Source: Candidatus Peribacteria bacterium (GTDB lineage Bacteria > Patescibacteriota > Gracilibacteria > Peribacterales > Peribacteraceae). From it: a stretch of 35,859 nt of DNA. Both the position numbers and the translations under genes were made by a program. Within the stretch, counting starts at the first letter, position 1; every line of letters begins with the position of its first letter. The stretch lies in NCBI GenBank assembly GCA_943350395.1, contig CALRAD010000001.1, positions 1 to 35,859 on the forward strand, written 5' to 3'. The notes beneath the pieces were generated by a model. The model made no database searches, had not been told where the DNA came from, and worked only from the letters and a program-made list of their open reading frames with translations. Of this stretch, positions 1 to 7,999 are shown one piece after another.

Positions 1-153
1 CACAACTTCATCGTTTGGCAGTGGCTGAACTGGTACAACTACGTTAAAAGCCATTCTGGCATGGGAATGGACAGAAGAACCCCTGCAGCCGTAGTCTATG
101 AATGCCTCACCAAGGAAAGTGTTACCCTAATGCTGCAACCTAACAACAATTGA
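1..153 (+). mobile_element. IS481-like transposase, C-terminal fragment
   Basis: The open frame runs in from the window edge and stops at TGA 151-153. It encodes about 50 residues with the WLNWYNYVKSHSG pattern followed by MDRRTPAAVVYE, which is the usual end of the rve/DDE integrase core in IS481/IS3-type transposases (W-x-x-YN, then a TPA motif). Only the tail is present, so the catalytic DDE residues lie outside the window. Its last bases overlap the 3' end of the minus-strand gene at 140-1333, so the element boundary probably lies near 140-150. Read on the minus strand, this edge starts TGTTGTTAGG, which fits the TGT...ACA ends common in this family, but the other end is not visible. Family confidence is good; the exact boundary is inferred. 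Confidence 0.75.
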
Positions 154-1333
154 CGCTGTTGCAAAATGCTGTGAAAGTCGCGGTGACCGCTTTCATCTTG
201 GCGGGCGTTAGGCCGGTCAGTCCCCAGAGATCACTTGGTCCGCCATATTCCTTAGTTACATCGGAAGTAGACCAATCAAGCGGGGCAGCCCTATTGTCGG
301 AAATGTTTCCATCGATTGTCAAGGTCAGAGAGTTGTCCTTCACATTTTCAGGCGAAACTGCATCGGTCTTTCGCTCGACCTGCACGGTCATACCGGAAAT
401 CGTCGCATCCGGATCCGGAATGAAAAAAGCAAAGAGTGGTACCAAGCTTGCGGCCAAAAGATTGCTCGCCAATGTTCTTGTCGCATAGACATCGTCGCTT
501 CCGATTATATTGGAAGAGTTTGTCCATCCGCCGGACACGCTCCGAGGATCCTTGAACCTTGTATTCGGATCGATGACGTATGTCTCGGGCAATCCTTCAG
601 GATCGTAGAGATACTCGTACATTCCGTCCCCAAGCGGACGAAAAGAAATAAGATGATCGAGAATGCGACCCTCCGTGTCCTGCAGATTAGGAGCATCAGA
701 CCGAAAGACGTCGATACCGCTTTCGTCGCTCAAAATAATTTCGTCCTGAATCAATCGCTGGGTGAGATCCGTATCCTGCGTCACCGAAAATCGAAGATCT
801 GCGGGATCGACAGGACCCGTGACAAATATGCTTTTCGTGACGGATGAACCGTGAACGGTGAAACGAAGAACGACGTTTCGAGCCAAGCGATACGAAACCG
901 TATTCGGAGATTCCAGGGTGGCAACGGCGTCGCCTCGATACGTCAGTGTGAAAGAATGCCCGCCTTTCGAAAAAGTGTAACTCGGATGAACGCGAGAAAA
1001 TACGACCGAGGCGTCCTGTGCCAATCGATCGAAAACTATGCCGCTCTCGATGATACGTCCGGACTCGTCAATCGGAACGAGCGCACCGTTCTCATCGTGA
1101 GTGAAGACATCGGCGAGTGCGCCGACCGTGACGAATTCCCCGCTTCTCTTGACGAACGTCACGGTCTTCTCTGTACGAAGCGGAGAAAATTCCCTGTACT
1201 CCCCTCCGAGACCGTAGGTCTGCGGATCCAAAACCGAATCGACAGTCCTGAATGACTGAGCAAAAGCTGAAAACGGCATCTGCATCATCATGAAGACGAG
1301 AAGCAGAATCGATGCTGGTAGTCGCTGGTTCAT
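140..1333 (-). CDS. Secreted surface protein, paralogue of the VPEF protein, 3' end lost at the IS
   Basis: The start is set at ATG 1331-1333, giving a clean signal peptide (MNQRLPASILLLVFMMMQMP, then FSAFAQS). A longer frame to 1399 has no such start and overlaps the upstream gene. The mature part aligns over its whole length with the N-terminal two thirds of the protein at 1363-3393. Shared landmarks include FTHDENG, ESP..V.YRL, GPVD...LRF, DPEGLPETY and DLWG. The similarity ends at the stop, where the longer paralogue continues for some 250 residues including a Cys-rich part and the VPEF sorting signal. The stop at 140-142 lies within the transposase end, so the gene appears truncated by IS insertion. 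It is the third gene of the sorting operon, 29 bases after its paralogue. Function unknown; export is well supported. Confidence 0.75.
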   Translation of the reverse strand: MNQRLPASILLLVFMMMQMPFSAFAQSFRTVDSVLDPQTYGLGGEYREFSPLRTEKTVTFVKRSGEFVTVGALADVFTHDENGALVPIDESGRIIESGIVFDRLAQDASVVFSRVHPSYTFSKGGHSFTLTYRGDAVATLESPNTVSYRLARNVVLRFTVHGSSVTKSIFVTGPVDPADLRFSVTQDTDLTQRLIQDEIILSDESGIDVFRSDAPNLQDTEGRILDHLISFRPLGDGMYEYLYDPEGLPETYVIDPNTRFKDPRSVSGGWTNSSNIIGSDDVYATRTLASNLLAASLVPLFAFFIPDPDATISGMTVQVERKTDAVSPENVKDNSLTLTIDGNISDNRAAPLDWSTSDVTKEYGGPSDLWGLTGLTPAKMKAVTATFTAFCNSVNCC

Positions 1334-1362
1334 GGAAGTAGAGCAGGGAAAACAGAGAAAAT

Positions 1363-3393
1363 TCAACGCAATATCCACTTTCGCAAAACGTATGCGCAAG
1401 AAACAAGCACGGCTAAAAGACCGATAGCTGAAAATTCGGGAACGGTCGTTCCCCCTGCTCCGCTACCCTCGCCTTCTCCGCCGCTTCCCTTCACACCCAT
1501 GATCTGCCAGTACCCGTCGGCAACCGTCGAGGTGATTCCGGTCGTATTGAATGCACCATTGGGGACAATAGTTCCCTGATCGCTTGCATAGTAACTCCAA
1601 CTGTCCGCACTCGTGCAGCCGAGCGCAACTGCACCGGAACAAATGCGAACACGATCATGCGATACGCTCTTCGGAATGTAGAGTTTGTAGCCTGTACTGG
1701 CTCTCGGATCCAAAGTGGAGATATGAAAGTACGATTTCTGACCGCTGAAATTCGCTTGCACCGTCGCCGTTTCATTCCCGCACGAAAAGCTCATACGAAT
1801 ATCTGCAAGTATGGTGGATCCTTTCTTGAAGCGAACCAGTTCGTCCGACGTACCGGGACTGACAGACAAGTTGTACGATTCGTCACTCGCTCTGACTGCT
1901 GTCACGCCGTCGGGAAGCGTAGCAACACCCGCGAGACCTACACAGCCGCCACAATGCGTTCCGCAAACAAGAGTAAACGGCGGATTCGCACCACAAGGAG
2001 CATTAAAACCGGTATTCGCGCCGCAGATACCGCACGAACCTCCCGTGCAATCTGCACCAGAAGTACACACCATCCCCCATGTCAAAAGATACGTCACACT
2101 CACGCGTATATGATCGACCATGGCAGTACCAATAGGAGTCAGACAACCGGCGCAGGTAGCCACTGCTGCAATTGCAACTCCGAATTTAGTGCTCGTGACA
2201 TCGCCGGTCGGATTGTTGATATCCGATGCCTGCCAGGTTTCACCCCACAAATCTGTTCCGCTTCCGTACGTGACATAGGAGTTAGGGTCACTTGTTGCCC
2301 AATTATTCACATTACTTCTATCCGTCGATCCGATGGCGCTGGTTTTGACGATCCTGACTCTGGAATCTTTGACAGTCACTGACTCACTGAAAGTCGCTAG
2401 GCGATGGCGTTCTACCTCAACGGTGATGCCTTTGATAAACGCTCCTGTCGCAATGGAAAAAGCCATACCCGTAGCTTTGAGATAGTTTGTCGAATGCCCC
2501 GAAGATGTGATGTTCGATCCTGCATACGCGGTATCTGAACTTGCAGCATTCGTTGCGTTGGACCACGATGCAGCTCCGAATCCACCGTCATTTACAAACA
2601 ATAAACCATTGAGGGGTCCAGCCGTCGGATCGATAATATATGTTTCCGGAAGTCCCTCAGGGTCATAGCGATACTGATATGAACCTCCGCCAAGCGATAC
2701 GATCGAGATCGGATGATCAAGAGTCACACCCGATGCGTCCTGAAGTGACGGCGAAAATGTACGGAAGACAGCGCGATCTTCTGCCGTGAGAAAATCGATA
2801 CCGTCGAATGTCGCTTTCTGCACGAGCGCATGATCCTGACTGAGCGTGAAACGAAGAATGCTTCTGTCGACAGGCCCGTTGATGGTGATGGTTTTCTTGA
2901 TGCTCGCACCATCGATGGTGAAACGAAGAATCGCATGATGCGAGAGCCGGTAAGCAACGACGCTCGGTGATTCCAAGACGGGCTCCGCAATTCCCTCGAA
3001 ACTGAGTCTGAAAAAGTGATGCCCCTGGCTGTAGGTGTAACTCGGAGTGGAAGCATCGAACAGGACTTGCGCACCTCTGGGCAAGCGATCGAAGAGAATG
3101 CCGTTTGACGTCGCCTTGCCTGTCTCATCGGTCGGCACAAGAACGCCGTTTTCGTCGTGCGTGAAAATTTCTTCACCACTCGACACTGCCTGATAGGAAC
3201 CGTTTGGCAACCGAAACGTCACCGCACCGGTTGTGCGAAACGCAGGAACTTCGACGGCATTCCTGTCGACGCCAAACGTCACAGGGTCGAGCAGGACTGT
3301 CACCGGTTCGAAGGACTGAGCAAGTGCAGAAAACGGAATCTGCACGAGCGTGAACAATGCGACCAGTGCGACGGAAACCATCCGAGTGATCAT
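1363..3393 (-). CDS. Secreted protein with C-terminal VPEF (PEF-CTERM-like) sorting signal
   Basis: A 676-residue protein. An N-terminal signal peptide (MITRMVSVALVALFTLVQIP, cleaved near ALAQS) is followed by a large beta-rich extracellular part. A Cys-rich stretch lies at about 445-485 with several CxxC-like spacings. A Gly/Ser/Glu linker leads to the C-terminal tripartite signal: VPEF at 651-654, a hydrophobic helix at 655-670, and a basic end (RKWILR). This architecture is that of substrates of the exosortase/archaeosortase family, closest in form to PEF-CTERM. The start codon overlaps the stop of the exosortase gene by four bases (ATGA), indicating translational coupling. No enzymatic motif is recognised; a structural or adhesive surface role is an inference. 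Processing presumably occurs between the PEF motif and the membrane helix, as in related systems. Confidence 0.85.
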   Translation of the reverse strand: MITRMVSVALVALFTLVQIPFSALAQSFEPVTVLLDPVTFGVDRNAVEVPAFRTTGAVTFRLPNGSYQAVSSGEEIFTHDENGVLVPTDETGKATSNGILFDRLPRGAQVLFDASTPSYTYSQGHHFFRLSFEGIAEPVLESPSVVAYRLSHHAILRFTIDGASIKKTITINGPVDRSILRFTLSQDHALVQKATFDGIDFLTAEDRAVFRTFSPSLQDASGVTLDHPISIVSLGGGSYQYRYDPEGLPETYIIDPTAGPLNGLLFVNDGGFGAASWSNATNAASSDTAYAGSNITSSGHSTNYLKATGMAFSIATGAFIKGITVEVERHRLATFSESVTVKDSRVRIVKTSAIGSTDRSNVNNWATSDPNSYVTYGSGTDLWGETWQASDINNPTGDVTSTKFGVAIAAVATCAGCLTPIGTAMVDHIRVSVTYLLTWGMVCTSGADCTGGSCGICGANTGFNAPCGANPPFTLVCGTHCGGCVGLAGVATLPDGVTAVRASDESYNLSVSPGTSDELVRFKKGSTILADIRMSFSCGNETATVQANFSGQKSYFHISTLDPRASTGYKLYIPKSVSHDRVRICSGAVALGCTSADSWSYYASDQGTIVPNGAFNTTGITSTVADGYWQIMGVKGSGGEGEGSGAGGTTVPEFSAIGLLAVLVSCAYVLRKWILR

Positions 3394-4388
3394 AGCCTGC
3401 GAGTGATGAATGTTCGGATAAATGGAAACGCGAGAAGAAAGAAAAGAAAAAAATAAACGCTGCCGATGACGCTGTGAAACAGTGTCAGCGCAAATTCTGG
3501 ATACTCGGTGCCGACAAGCATCAGCGTCACAATGCGCAGAATATTCAAGAAGAAAACAGTCGTGAGACCGAGGACGAGTGCGAGAAGCGCACGAACCAAA
3601 GAAACTTTTTTAACCATGCCGAGATGGAAAACGAGATACGTGAAGAAAAGAAAGAACAGCAACAGGTATCCGAATCCCGCGCAAGCCGCCCCGATCACGA
3701 CTCTAAAACCGTCAATACTGATGAGTGTATGCTCGATATTAACGTACACGTTCCACGAAAAGAGCAGGAGAACCTTCGTAAGGAGCCGCATAATGAACGG
3801 TGCAAGCAGGGAAAAGTACACCGCTTCGATCACGCTGATGAAGAAGCAGCCGATGAGCGTGATGTAGATGACGAGCAGTTCCCATCCCTTGCTGAGTGCC
3901 GTCATCGGAGTGACGAAGGCGTAAGCGGGGAAAAACGGCGTGACGATCGCAACTGCAACGACTGCGGCGACGATGGGTCCGCCAAGGAGCTTGTTTTCTG
4001 CAATGAAATTGACGATATACTGATACACGTTGTCGCTTGGATGCGTGAGCCAGAGCGCAAACACAACCGTCGCGACGTAGAGCAGCAGAGAGCAATACTC
4101 GAACCAACGAATGCGCTCCTCGAGAATCGCAGGAGGTGTCGTACGCGGCGGCTTCAGGTAAGCGCACATGATGAGCACAAGTGCGAGCCACTCGATCGGA
4201 GATGCCGTGTAATTCACGATCTCCAGATGCGGGATGCCGATTAGGCGATCGAACCAAATACTCGACGTAAGAAACGAGCACAGAAATGCGAGCGCGAATG
4301 CAACGAAGAGATGTAGAAATTCGCTCTTGGTGATCCTGTTCCAGAATGTTTTGATTTCGCTGATCGTGCCTTGGAAAACCGCATGCAT
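3390..4388 (-). CDS. Exosortase/archaeosortase-family transpeptidase
   Basis: About 332 residues, with many hydrophobic helices across the protein. The family triad is visible: Cys236 in GAACAGFG, Arg285 in LNILRIV and His305 in LFHSVIG. The Cys-containing helix is followed by strongly hydrophobic segments, as in exosortases. Enzymes of this class cut C-terminal sorting signals at the membrane and transfer the surface protein to an envelope acceptor. The neighbouring gene encodes a VPEF-CTERM protein and overlaps this one by four bases, which suggests a dedicated enzyme-substrate pair. The start is placed at ATG 4386-4388 because a TTGGAT-17-TATAAA promoter ends ten bases upstream; an ATG at 4413-4415 would add nine residues. 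The subfamily cannot be assigned by eye. Confidence 0.88.
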   Translation of the reverse strand: MHAVFQGTISEIKTFWNRITKSEFLHLFVAFALAFLCSFLTSSIWFDRLIGIPHLEIVNYTASPIEWLALVLIMCAYLKPPRTTPPAILEERIRWFEYCSLLLYVATVVFALWLTHPSDNVYQYIVNFIAENKLLGGPIVAAVVAVAIVTPFFPAYAFVTPMTALSKGWELLVIYITLIGCFFISVIEAVYFSLLAPFIMRLLTKVLLLFSWNVYVNIEHTLISIDGFRVVIGAACAGFGYLLLFFLFFTYLVFHLGMVKKVSLVRALLALVLGLTTVFFLNILRIVTLMLVGTEYPEFALTLFHSVIGSVYFFLFFLLAFPFIRTFITRRL

Positions 4389-4398
4389 AACGTACCCT

Positions 4399-4427
4399 TT
4401 TATAGAGGAAAACATCGAAAAATCCAA
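4399..4427 (-). promoter_or_regulatory. Promoter of the exosortase operon
   Basis: On the minus strand, TTGGAT (4422-4427), 17 bases, then TATAAA (4399-4404). The -10 ends ten bases before ATG 4388, so the leader would be only about four bases. It overlaps the AT-rich palindromic repeat at 4426-4487. Confidence 0.5.
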
Positions 4428-4487
4428 ATTCCAAAAGCCAAAAAACAATACAAAAACTTGGAATTTGGTTTTTGTATTTTGGAATTT
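4426..4487. repeat. AT-rich palindromic element
   Basis: Two nested inverted repeats lie between the methyltransferase and exosortase genes. The outer arms are AAATTCCAAAA (4426-4436) and TTTTGGAATTT (4477-4487). The inner arms are ATACAAAAAC (4448-4457) and GTTTTTGTAT (4468-4477), with a ten-base loop that repeats the AATTCCAA-type motif. It could form a hairpin after the methyltransferase stop and act as a weak terminator, or be a dispersed intergenic repeat. No second copy is in this window. Confidence 0.6.
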
Positions 4488-4493
4488 CGAATG

Positions 4494-5972
4494 CTAGCTG
4501 AACATCCTCACCATATCTCTCGGCAACCTGTTCATGACAATGCCCGCCTTCAGCACTCCTCTACCGACGATCATCTTTCGTCCGAGCACCGGAAAATCTA
4601 CGGCGAGCAGCACATCGCCGTCATCCATGCCTTCAGGCTTTGCTACCGGAAGATTCACTCCCTTCATCATGTCACGCATCTGCAGTTCTGTGATCACGAG
4701 TACTTGCTTTTGAGCCTCAAGTCCTCTGAGTGTTGCGATCTCATGCGAGAGCCGAACGAGACCATGATTCGTTGATTTGCCGAACGGAAGACCTCCGAAA
4801 TACGGTTGGAGTGTTAGTGGAAAATCCACGATGCGCTTCGGCATGATGGAAAGTTGCTCTTTATTTTCCGTCAGTACTTCATCGTCTCGGATGAACGACA
4901 CCCCGTACCAATCGATCAGATTGTCTGCGATTTCTTTCACTCTGGCTTTCGGAAGGACTTGCCACTCGTGAGGCTGATTCTCGCTTCTCACAGTGCCACG
5001 ATCTCTGGTCGGTGCGCGCTTCTCAATGACTGCGGAGAAGAATCCTTCAGTATCATAGGTTTGAGGCCAAAGGCGAAGAGAAGGTTGAGGATGGGGGTTA
5101 GGGTTATGAGGGATTTGAGATCTTGAAGTAAGTGATTCCTGGACACTGGTCGAATCTTCGATCGCCTTCGAAAAATCACACTCCAGTATTTCGGCAGGAT
5201 GAAGAACTACTAGTTGAGTACTAAATTTGTTCACTATCGACCGCACCACTTCCTCATTTTCCTCCGGTGTCAGTGTGCACGTCGAGTACACGATCCTGCC
5301 ACCTACTTTGCACGCATGAACAGCAGACTCCAGAAGTTCTCTCTGCAGCTTTGCCATCTTCCCGATGTTGTCCATGGAACAGTAGTCGAGTGAATCGGTG
5401 TCCTTGCGAACCGTACCTTGTGCGGTACACGGAGCGTCGCAAAGCACACGGTCGAATCTCTCTGTCATATTCCCTGCAAACCACTGACCGACTTTACGCG
5501 TAATGACGACGTTCATCACTCCCGACCGCTGCAAATTTGTGACGAGAGACCAGATGCGTTTTTCTTGGACATCATTTGCGATGAGGACTCCCCTTCCCTG
5601 CATCCTGTCTCCAATCTGCGTTGTCTTGCTCCCTGGTGCTGCACTCATATCGAGAATTGACTCACCCGGTTTCGGATCGAGCAAAGCAACCGGCAACATG
5701 CTCGCTGCTTCCTGCATATAAAATCCACCAAAGAGATGAAGCAAATCTTTTCCTAGTGCTTCTTCTCTGTCGACTCTGTCTATGAAAAATCCCTCGCTGC
5801 ACCAAGGCACAGGTTCGAGCGTCCAATTCTTCGCTTTCGCCCACGCCATCACTTCTTCGACCGTGCATTTGAGGGTGTTCACGCGTATCGATTTGCGAAG
5901 CGGCCTTGCGCTCATCGCATTCAAAGCTTTGAGGTCGGTAAAAGCTGAGTAGCGGTCGAAGGCTTTGAACAT
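4494..5972 (-). CDS. RsmB/RsmF-type RNA (cytosine-5) methyltransferase
   Basis: 492 residues of the NOL1/NOP2/sun family, which uses SAM to make m5C in rRNA or tRNA. Visible in order: the N-terminal segment PLRKSIRVNTLK; the SAM-binding loop DMSAAPGSKTTQ near 108-119; motif IV DAPC with Cys182; and motif VI YSTCTLTPEENE with Cys232, the nucleophile. A C-terminal extension of about 200 residues is typical of RsmF-like enzymes and may hold a PUA-like fold. The start at ATG 5970-5972 is chosen because a TACCAT -10 box ends exactly six bases upstream and the family's F..RY segment begins there. An ATG at 6039-6041 would add 23 unconserved residues. The exact target base is unknown. Confidence 0.85.
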   Translation of the reverse strand: MFKAFDRYSAFTDLKALNAMSARPLRKSIRVNTLKCTVEEVMAWAKAKNWTLEPVPWCSEGFFIDRVDREEALGKDLLHLFGGFYMQEAASMLPVALLDPKPGESILDMSAAPGSKTTQIGDRMQGRGVLIANDVQEKRIWSLVTNLQRSGVMNVVITRKVGQWFAGNMTERFDRVLCDAPCTAQGTVRKDTDSLDYCSMDNIGKMAKLQRELLESAVHACKVGGRIVYSTCTLTPEENEEVVRSIVNKFSTQLVVLHPAEILECDFSKAIEDSTSVQESLTSRSQIPHNPNPHPQPSLRLWPQTYDTEGFFSAVIEKRAPTRDRGTVRSENQPHEWQVLPKARVKEIADNLIDWYGVSFIRDDEVLTENKEQLSIMPKRIVDFPLTLQPYFGGLPFGKSTNHGLVRLSHEIATLRGLEAQKQVLVITELQMRDMMKGVNLPVAKPEGMDDGDVLLAVDFPVLGRKMIVGRGVLKAGIVMNRLPRDMVRMFS

Positions 5973-5978
5973 GGAGAT

Positions 5979-6006
5979 ATGGTACGAGAAGAGAGCGATG
6001 TCCCAA
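5979..6006 (-). promoter_or_regulatory. Promoter of the m5C methyltransferase gene, leaderless type
   Basis: Minus strand TTGGGA (6001-6006), 16 bases, TACCAT (5979-5984), then six bases to ATG 5972. The transcript would begin at or next to the start codon. Confidence 0.5.
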
Positions 6007-6016
6007 AGGGAGAATG

Positions 6017-6044
6017 TTGACTTTAGATTCCGACAAAGCATAAT
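6017..6044 (+). promoter_or_regulatory. Promoter of the SDR-like gene
   Basis: Plus strand TTGACT (6017-6022), 16 bases, CATAAT (6039-6044), then 12 bases to ATG 6057. It is divergent from the methyltransferase promoter 10 bases away. Confidence 0.5.
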
Positions 6045-6056
6045 AAGCCCCTTTTT

Positions 6057-6842
6057 ATGAACTCAAACCTGATTCACATTAACGGTGCAGCCGGAGTTCT
6101 CGGCGATTCATTCCGCAAGTCGTTCGAGAAAACGCATCCGGCACACAGCTTTGAACTGGCAGACATCAATTCGTCGAGACTGTCTGACATTGCATCGGAA
6201 ATGAACGGAAAAGCGCGACAGCTGATCGTCGGAAACATGTTCGATCCGGACTCCGTAGCATACAAAGCCGTCACGGAGTCACAGGCAGACATCGTTATAT
6301 GGAACGCTGCAAGAAATCTTGATGTGCACGAGCCCGTATCGGAGCGTCTCTCGCTACGACAGCAGCAGAATGCCTGTCTGGAACGAAGGCTCGAAACTCT
6401 GTTGGAACAAAGCAGAGAAAAAACCGAAAGACTGCTGATTGTGGTCAATTCGATCACCGCGATCTTCGGAGAAGAGATCGATTCTGCGAAAGGAATTGCA
6501 GAGCAACAAGATTGGCACTATCCCCTCATGAAGGGAGATCAGCACAGAATGTTGATGGACTATCGGGCGGAACTGCTTTCGAAAGGCGTTGATCTCTCCG
6601 TCCTCTACCCCGGTGCCTTCCAAAGTCATTTCACCGACCCGGATCAGGCGCTGAAACTGGCGAACGGAATGGGGAAAAAAGTGAGAAACTACCGAGGCAG
6701 ACCGAATCTGAAGCAGGAAGGAATTCTGAAGCCTTATGAAATCACCGATTCTGTTGCGAATGTGCAGCCAGATGGTCTAAGGGAGAGAGAATCCCTGATG
6801 ATGCCGAGCACGACAAAAGAAATAGTAGACAGGAATGGGTGA
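6057..6842 (+). CDS. Short-chain dehydrogenase/reductase-like protein
   Basis: 261 residues with a Rossmann-type N-terminus: a beta strand, then the glycine loop GAAGVLG at 10-16. NAA at 83-85 resembles the NAG/NNAG motif. A candidate catalytic triad follows: Ser132 in NSIT, then Tyr155 and Lys159 as YPLMK, the YxxxK signature. A YPGAF segment matches the post-catalytic PG motif. It should bind NAD(P)(H) and oxidise or reduce a small substrate that cannot be named. The glycine motif is a variant of TGxxxGxG. It is a monocistronic gene, divergent from the methyltransferase. Confidence 0.72.
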   Translation: MNSNLIHINGAAGVLGDSFRKSFEKTHPAHSFELADINSSRLSDIASEMNGKARQLIVGNMFDPDSVAYKAVTESQADIVIWNAARNLDVHEPVSERLSLRQQQNACLERRLETLLEQSREKTERLLIVVNSITAIFGEEIDSAKGIAEQQDWHYPLMKGDQHRMLMDYRAELLSKGVDLSVLYPGAFQSHFTDPDQALKLANGMGKKVRNYRGRPNLKQEGILKPYEITDSVANVQPDGLRERESLMMPSTTKEIVDRNG

Positions 6843-6885
6843 TCTTGAATGCTGATGACTTGATTGTTGAGGAGAAGTGATTTTC

Positions 6886-6913
6886 TTGACGAAGTGTTTT
6901 ATTTGTCTACATT
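6886..6913 (+). promoter_or_regulatory. Promoter of the 71-residue gene, leaderless type
   Basis: TTGACG (6886-6891), 16 bases, TACATT (6908-6913), six bases, then ATG 6920. This strong match supports the small gene as real. Confidence 0.6.
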
Positions 6914-6919
6914 ACTGTT

Positions 6920-7135
6920 ATGACTTTCAGCTCTCAATTATTGGAATCCTTAGCTGTGACAAGCATTGTCACCAGAGACCGCAATGGAAGCGAAGTATTA
7001 CCGAGTATGCAAACTGTTGCGGATGATACCGATGCGATTGAAACCGTCGACGACGGATGCAAAGAACTGAATGCAAATATTCTGGCACTTCTGAAGGAAC
7101 AAAGGGCTCCAATAAATGTTCGCCTAAGGACATAA
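6920..7135 (+). CDS. Small hypothetical protein (71 aa)
   Basis: No family is recognised. The product is hydrophilic, with an acidic middle (VADDTDAIETVDDGC) and a basic tail (NVRLRT). It has no signal peptide or membrane segment and a single Cys. The main evidence that it is expressed is a good promoter whose -10 box ends six bases before the ATG, as at many other genes here. It converges on the gene at 7148-7927, with 12 bases between their stops. Confidence 0.5.
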   Translation: MTFSSQLLESLAVTSIVTRDRNGSEVLPSMQTVADDTDAIETVDDGCKELNANILALLKEQRAPINVRLRT

Positions 7136-7147
7136 GGCTCAAGCACT

Positions 7148-7927
7148 CTACTTCGCCTTCTTCCGCCAGTTCTGGACAAGCAGTGTCCCGGGATTGCCTG
7201 TTTTCTCTGGATCTCGGTATCCGGCATGCACCACGTCTCCCCTGAAAACGCTGATGTTGCCTTTTCTCGGCAATCGTTCAATTTTATCGGTCATCGCATT
7301 CTTGATACGATCCTGAAATCGAAGAAGCCTCGACTTCATCTGTTCGGGAGCGCTCGAAAATCTGCTGAAGATCGCTTCTGAAACAGCAACGCTTTTCTCT
7401 GCCAAGCTCTTCGCAGAATCGAGAAAGGAACCCAGATCGATGATCTCTCTGACCTCGGATGCATGATCCCGGATGAGACCGATGAATTCATCATGATCCC
7501 TGATAAATATCGTCGGCATAACCCCGTCTTCGATACCGAGTGCGCTCGTGCAACCATCGCGCGAGTGCGTGTGAAAACATGCGCCCCCGTAGGAAGGCTT
7601 TGTGCGCTCGTCAACAAACTGCATCATGCCGCGTTGACCCGCATTTGCTACCATGACGTCCGTATCTATTTGATCCAAGGACTGCGTGTCGTCCCGCACC
7701 GAATCGGGCTCGATGAAAACCGCCTTCGCGTGAGCATCCGAAAAATCATCCTGAATGAGAGGAATGAGTTCGTCATTCATGAGTTCACGCAACTGACCCA
7801 ACGTGTATTCGCCATGAAGACGGATGACCGAAGCGAACCTCCGACCGCTCGAGTCACGACATTCGTCTTTGATTTCGGCTTCGGGACACTTGAGAATATG
7901 CATACATCGAAAATTGAGTGTTCCCAT
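7148..7927 (-). CDS. Hypothetical protein with a cupin-like C-terminal segment
   Basis: About 259 residues. I cannot assign a family with confidence. A His-rich FHTHSRDG lies near the middle, and near the C-terminus is FRGDVVHAG followed by a basic RDPEKTG and LVQNWRK. A GD-x-x-H-x-G strand followed by a conserved Arg or Lys recalls the second metal-binding part of cupins and Fe(II)/2-oxoglutarate oxygenases, but the first metal motif (HxD) is not clear. Start choice is open. ATG 7925-7927 is given, but a TTG at 7934-7936 lies in frame exactly six bases after the -10 box and would give a leaderless transcript with three more residues. It is divergent from the gene at 8000. Confidence 0.6.
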   Translation of the reverse strand: MGTLNFRCMHILKCPEAEIKDECRDSSGRRFASVIRLHGEYTLGQLRELMNDELIPLIQDDFSDAHAKAVFIEPDSVRDDTQSLDQIDTDVMVANAGQRGMMQFVDERTKPSYGGACFHTHSRDGCTSALGIEDGVMPTIFIRDHDEFIGLIRDHASEVREIIDLGSFLDSAKSLAEKSVAVSEAIFSRFSSAPEQMKSRLLRFQDRIKNAMTDKIERLPRKGNISVFRGDVVHAGYRDPEKTGNPGTLLVQNWRKKAK

Positions 7928-7942
7928 TGTAAGCAAAAATCC

Positions 7943-7971
7943 CTTATAAAATCAAGTAGTCATCTTGTCAA
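7943..7971 (-). promoter_or_regulatory. Promoter of the 7148-7927 gene
   Basis: Minus strand TTGACA (7966-7971), 17 bases, TATAAG (7943-7948). Perfect -35 and optimal spacing. Its -35 overlaps the -35 of the divergent promoter. Confidence 0.65.
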
Positions 7972-7992
7972 CATTCATTTTCTGAGTATGAT
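7965..7992 (+). promoter_or_regulatory. Promoter of the 8000-8764 gene, leaderless type
   Basis: Plus strand TTGTCA (7965-7970), 16 bases, TATGAT (7987-7992), seven bases, then ATG 8000. The TTGTCAA core serves as -35 on both strands. Confidence 0.6.
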
Positions 7993-7999
7993 AGCCGCT

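Noticed and set aside
3474-4244. Plus-strand open frame of 256 codons opposite the exosortase gene
   Set aside because: Its product is extremely rich in Glu, Asp, Arg and Asn with no domain, as expected from reading a membrane protein gene backwards; the minus strand has a clear exosortase.
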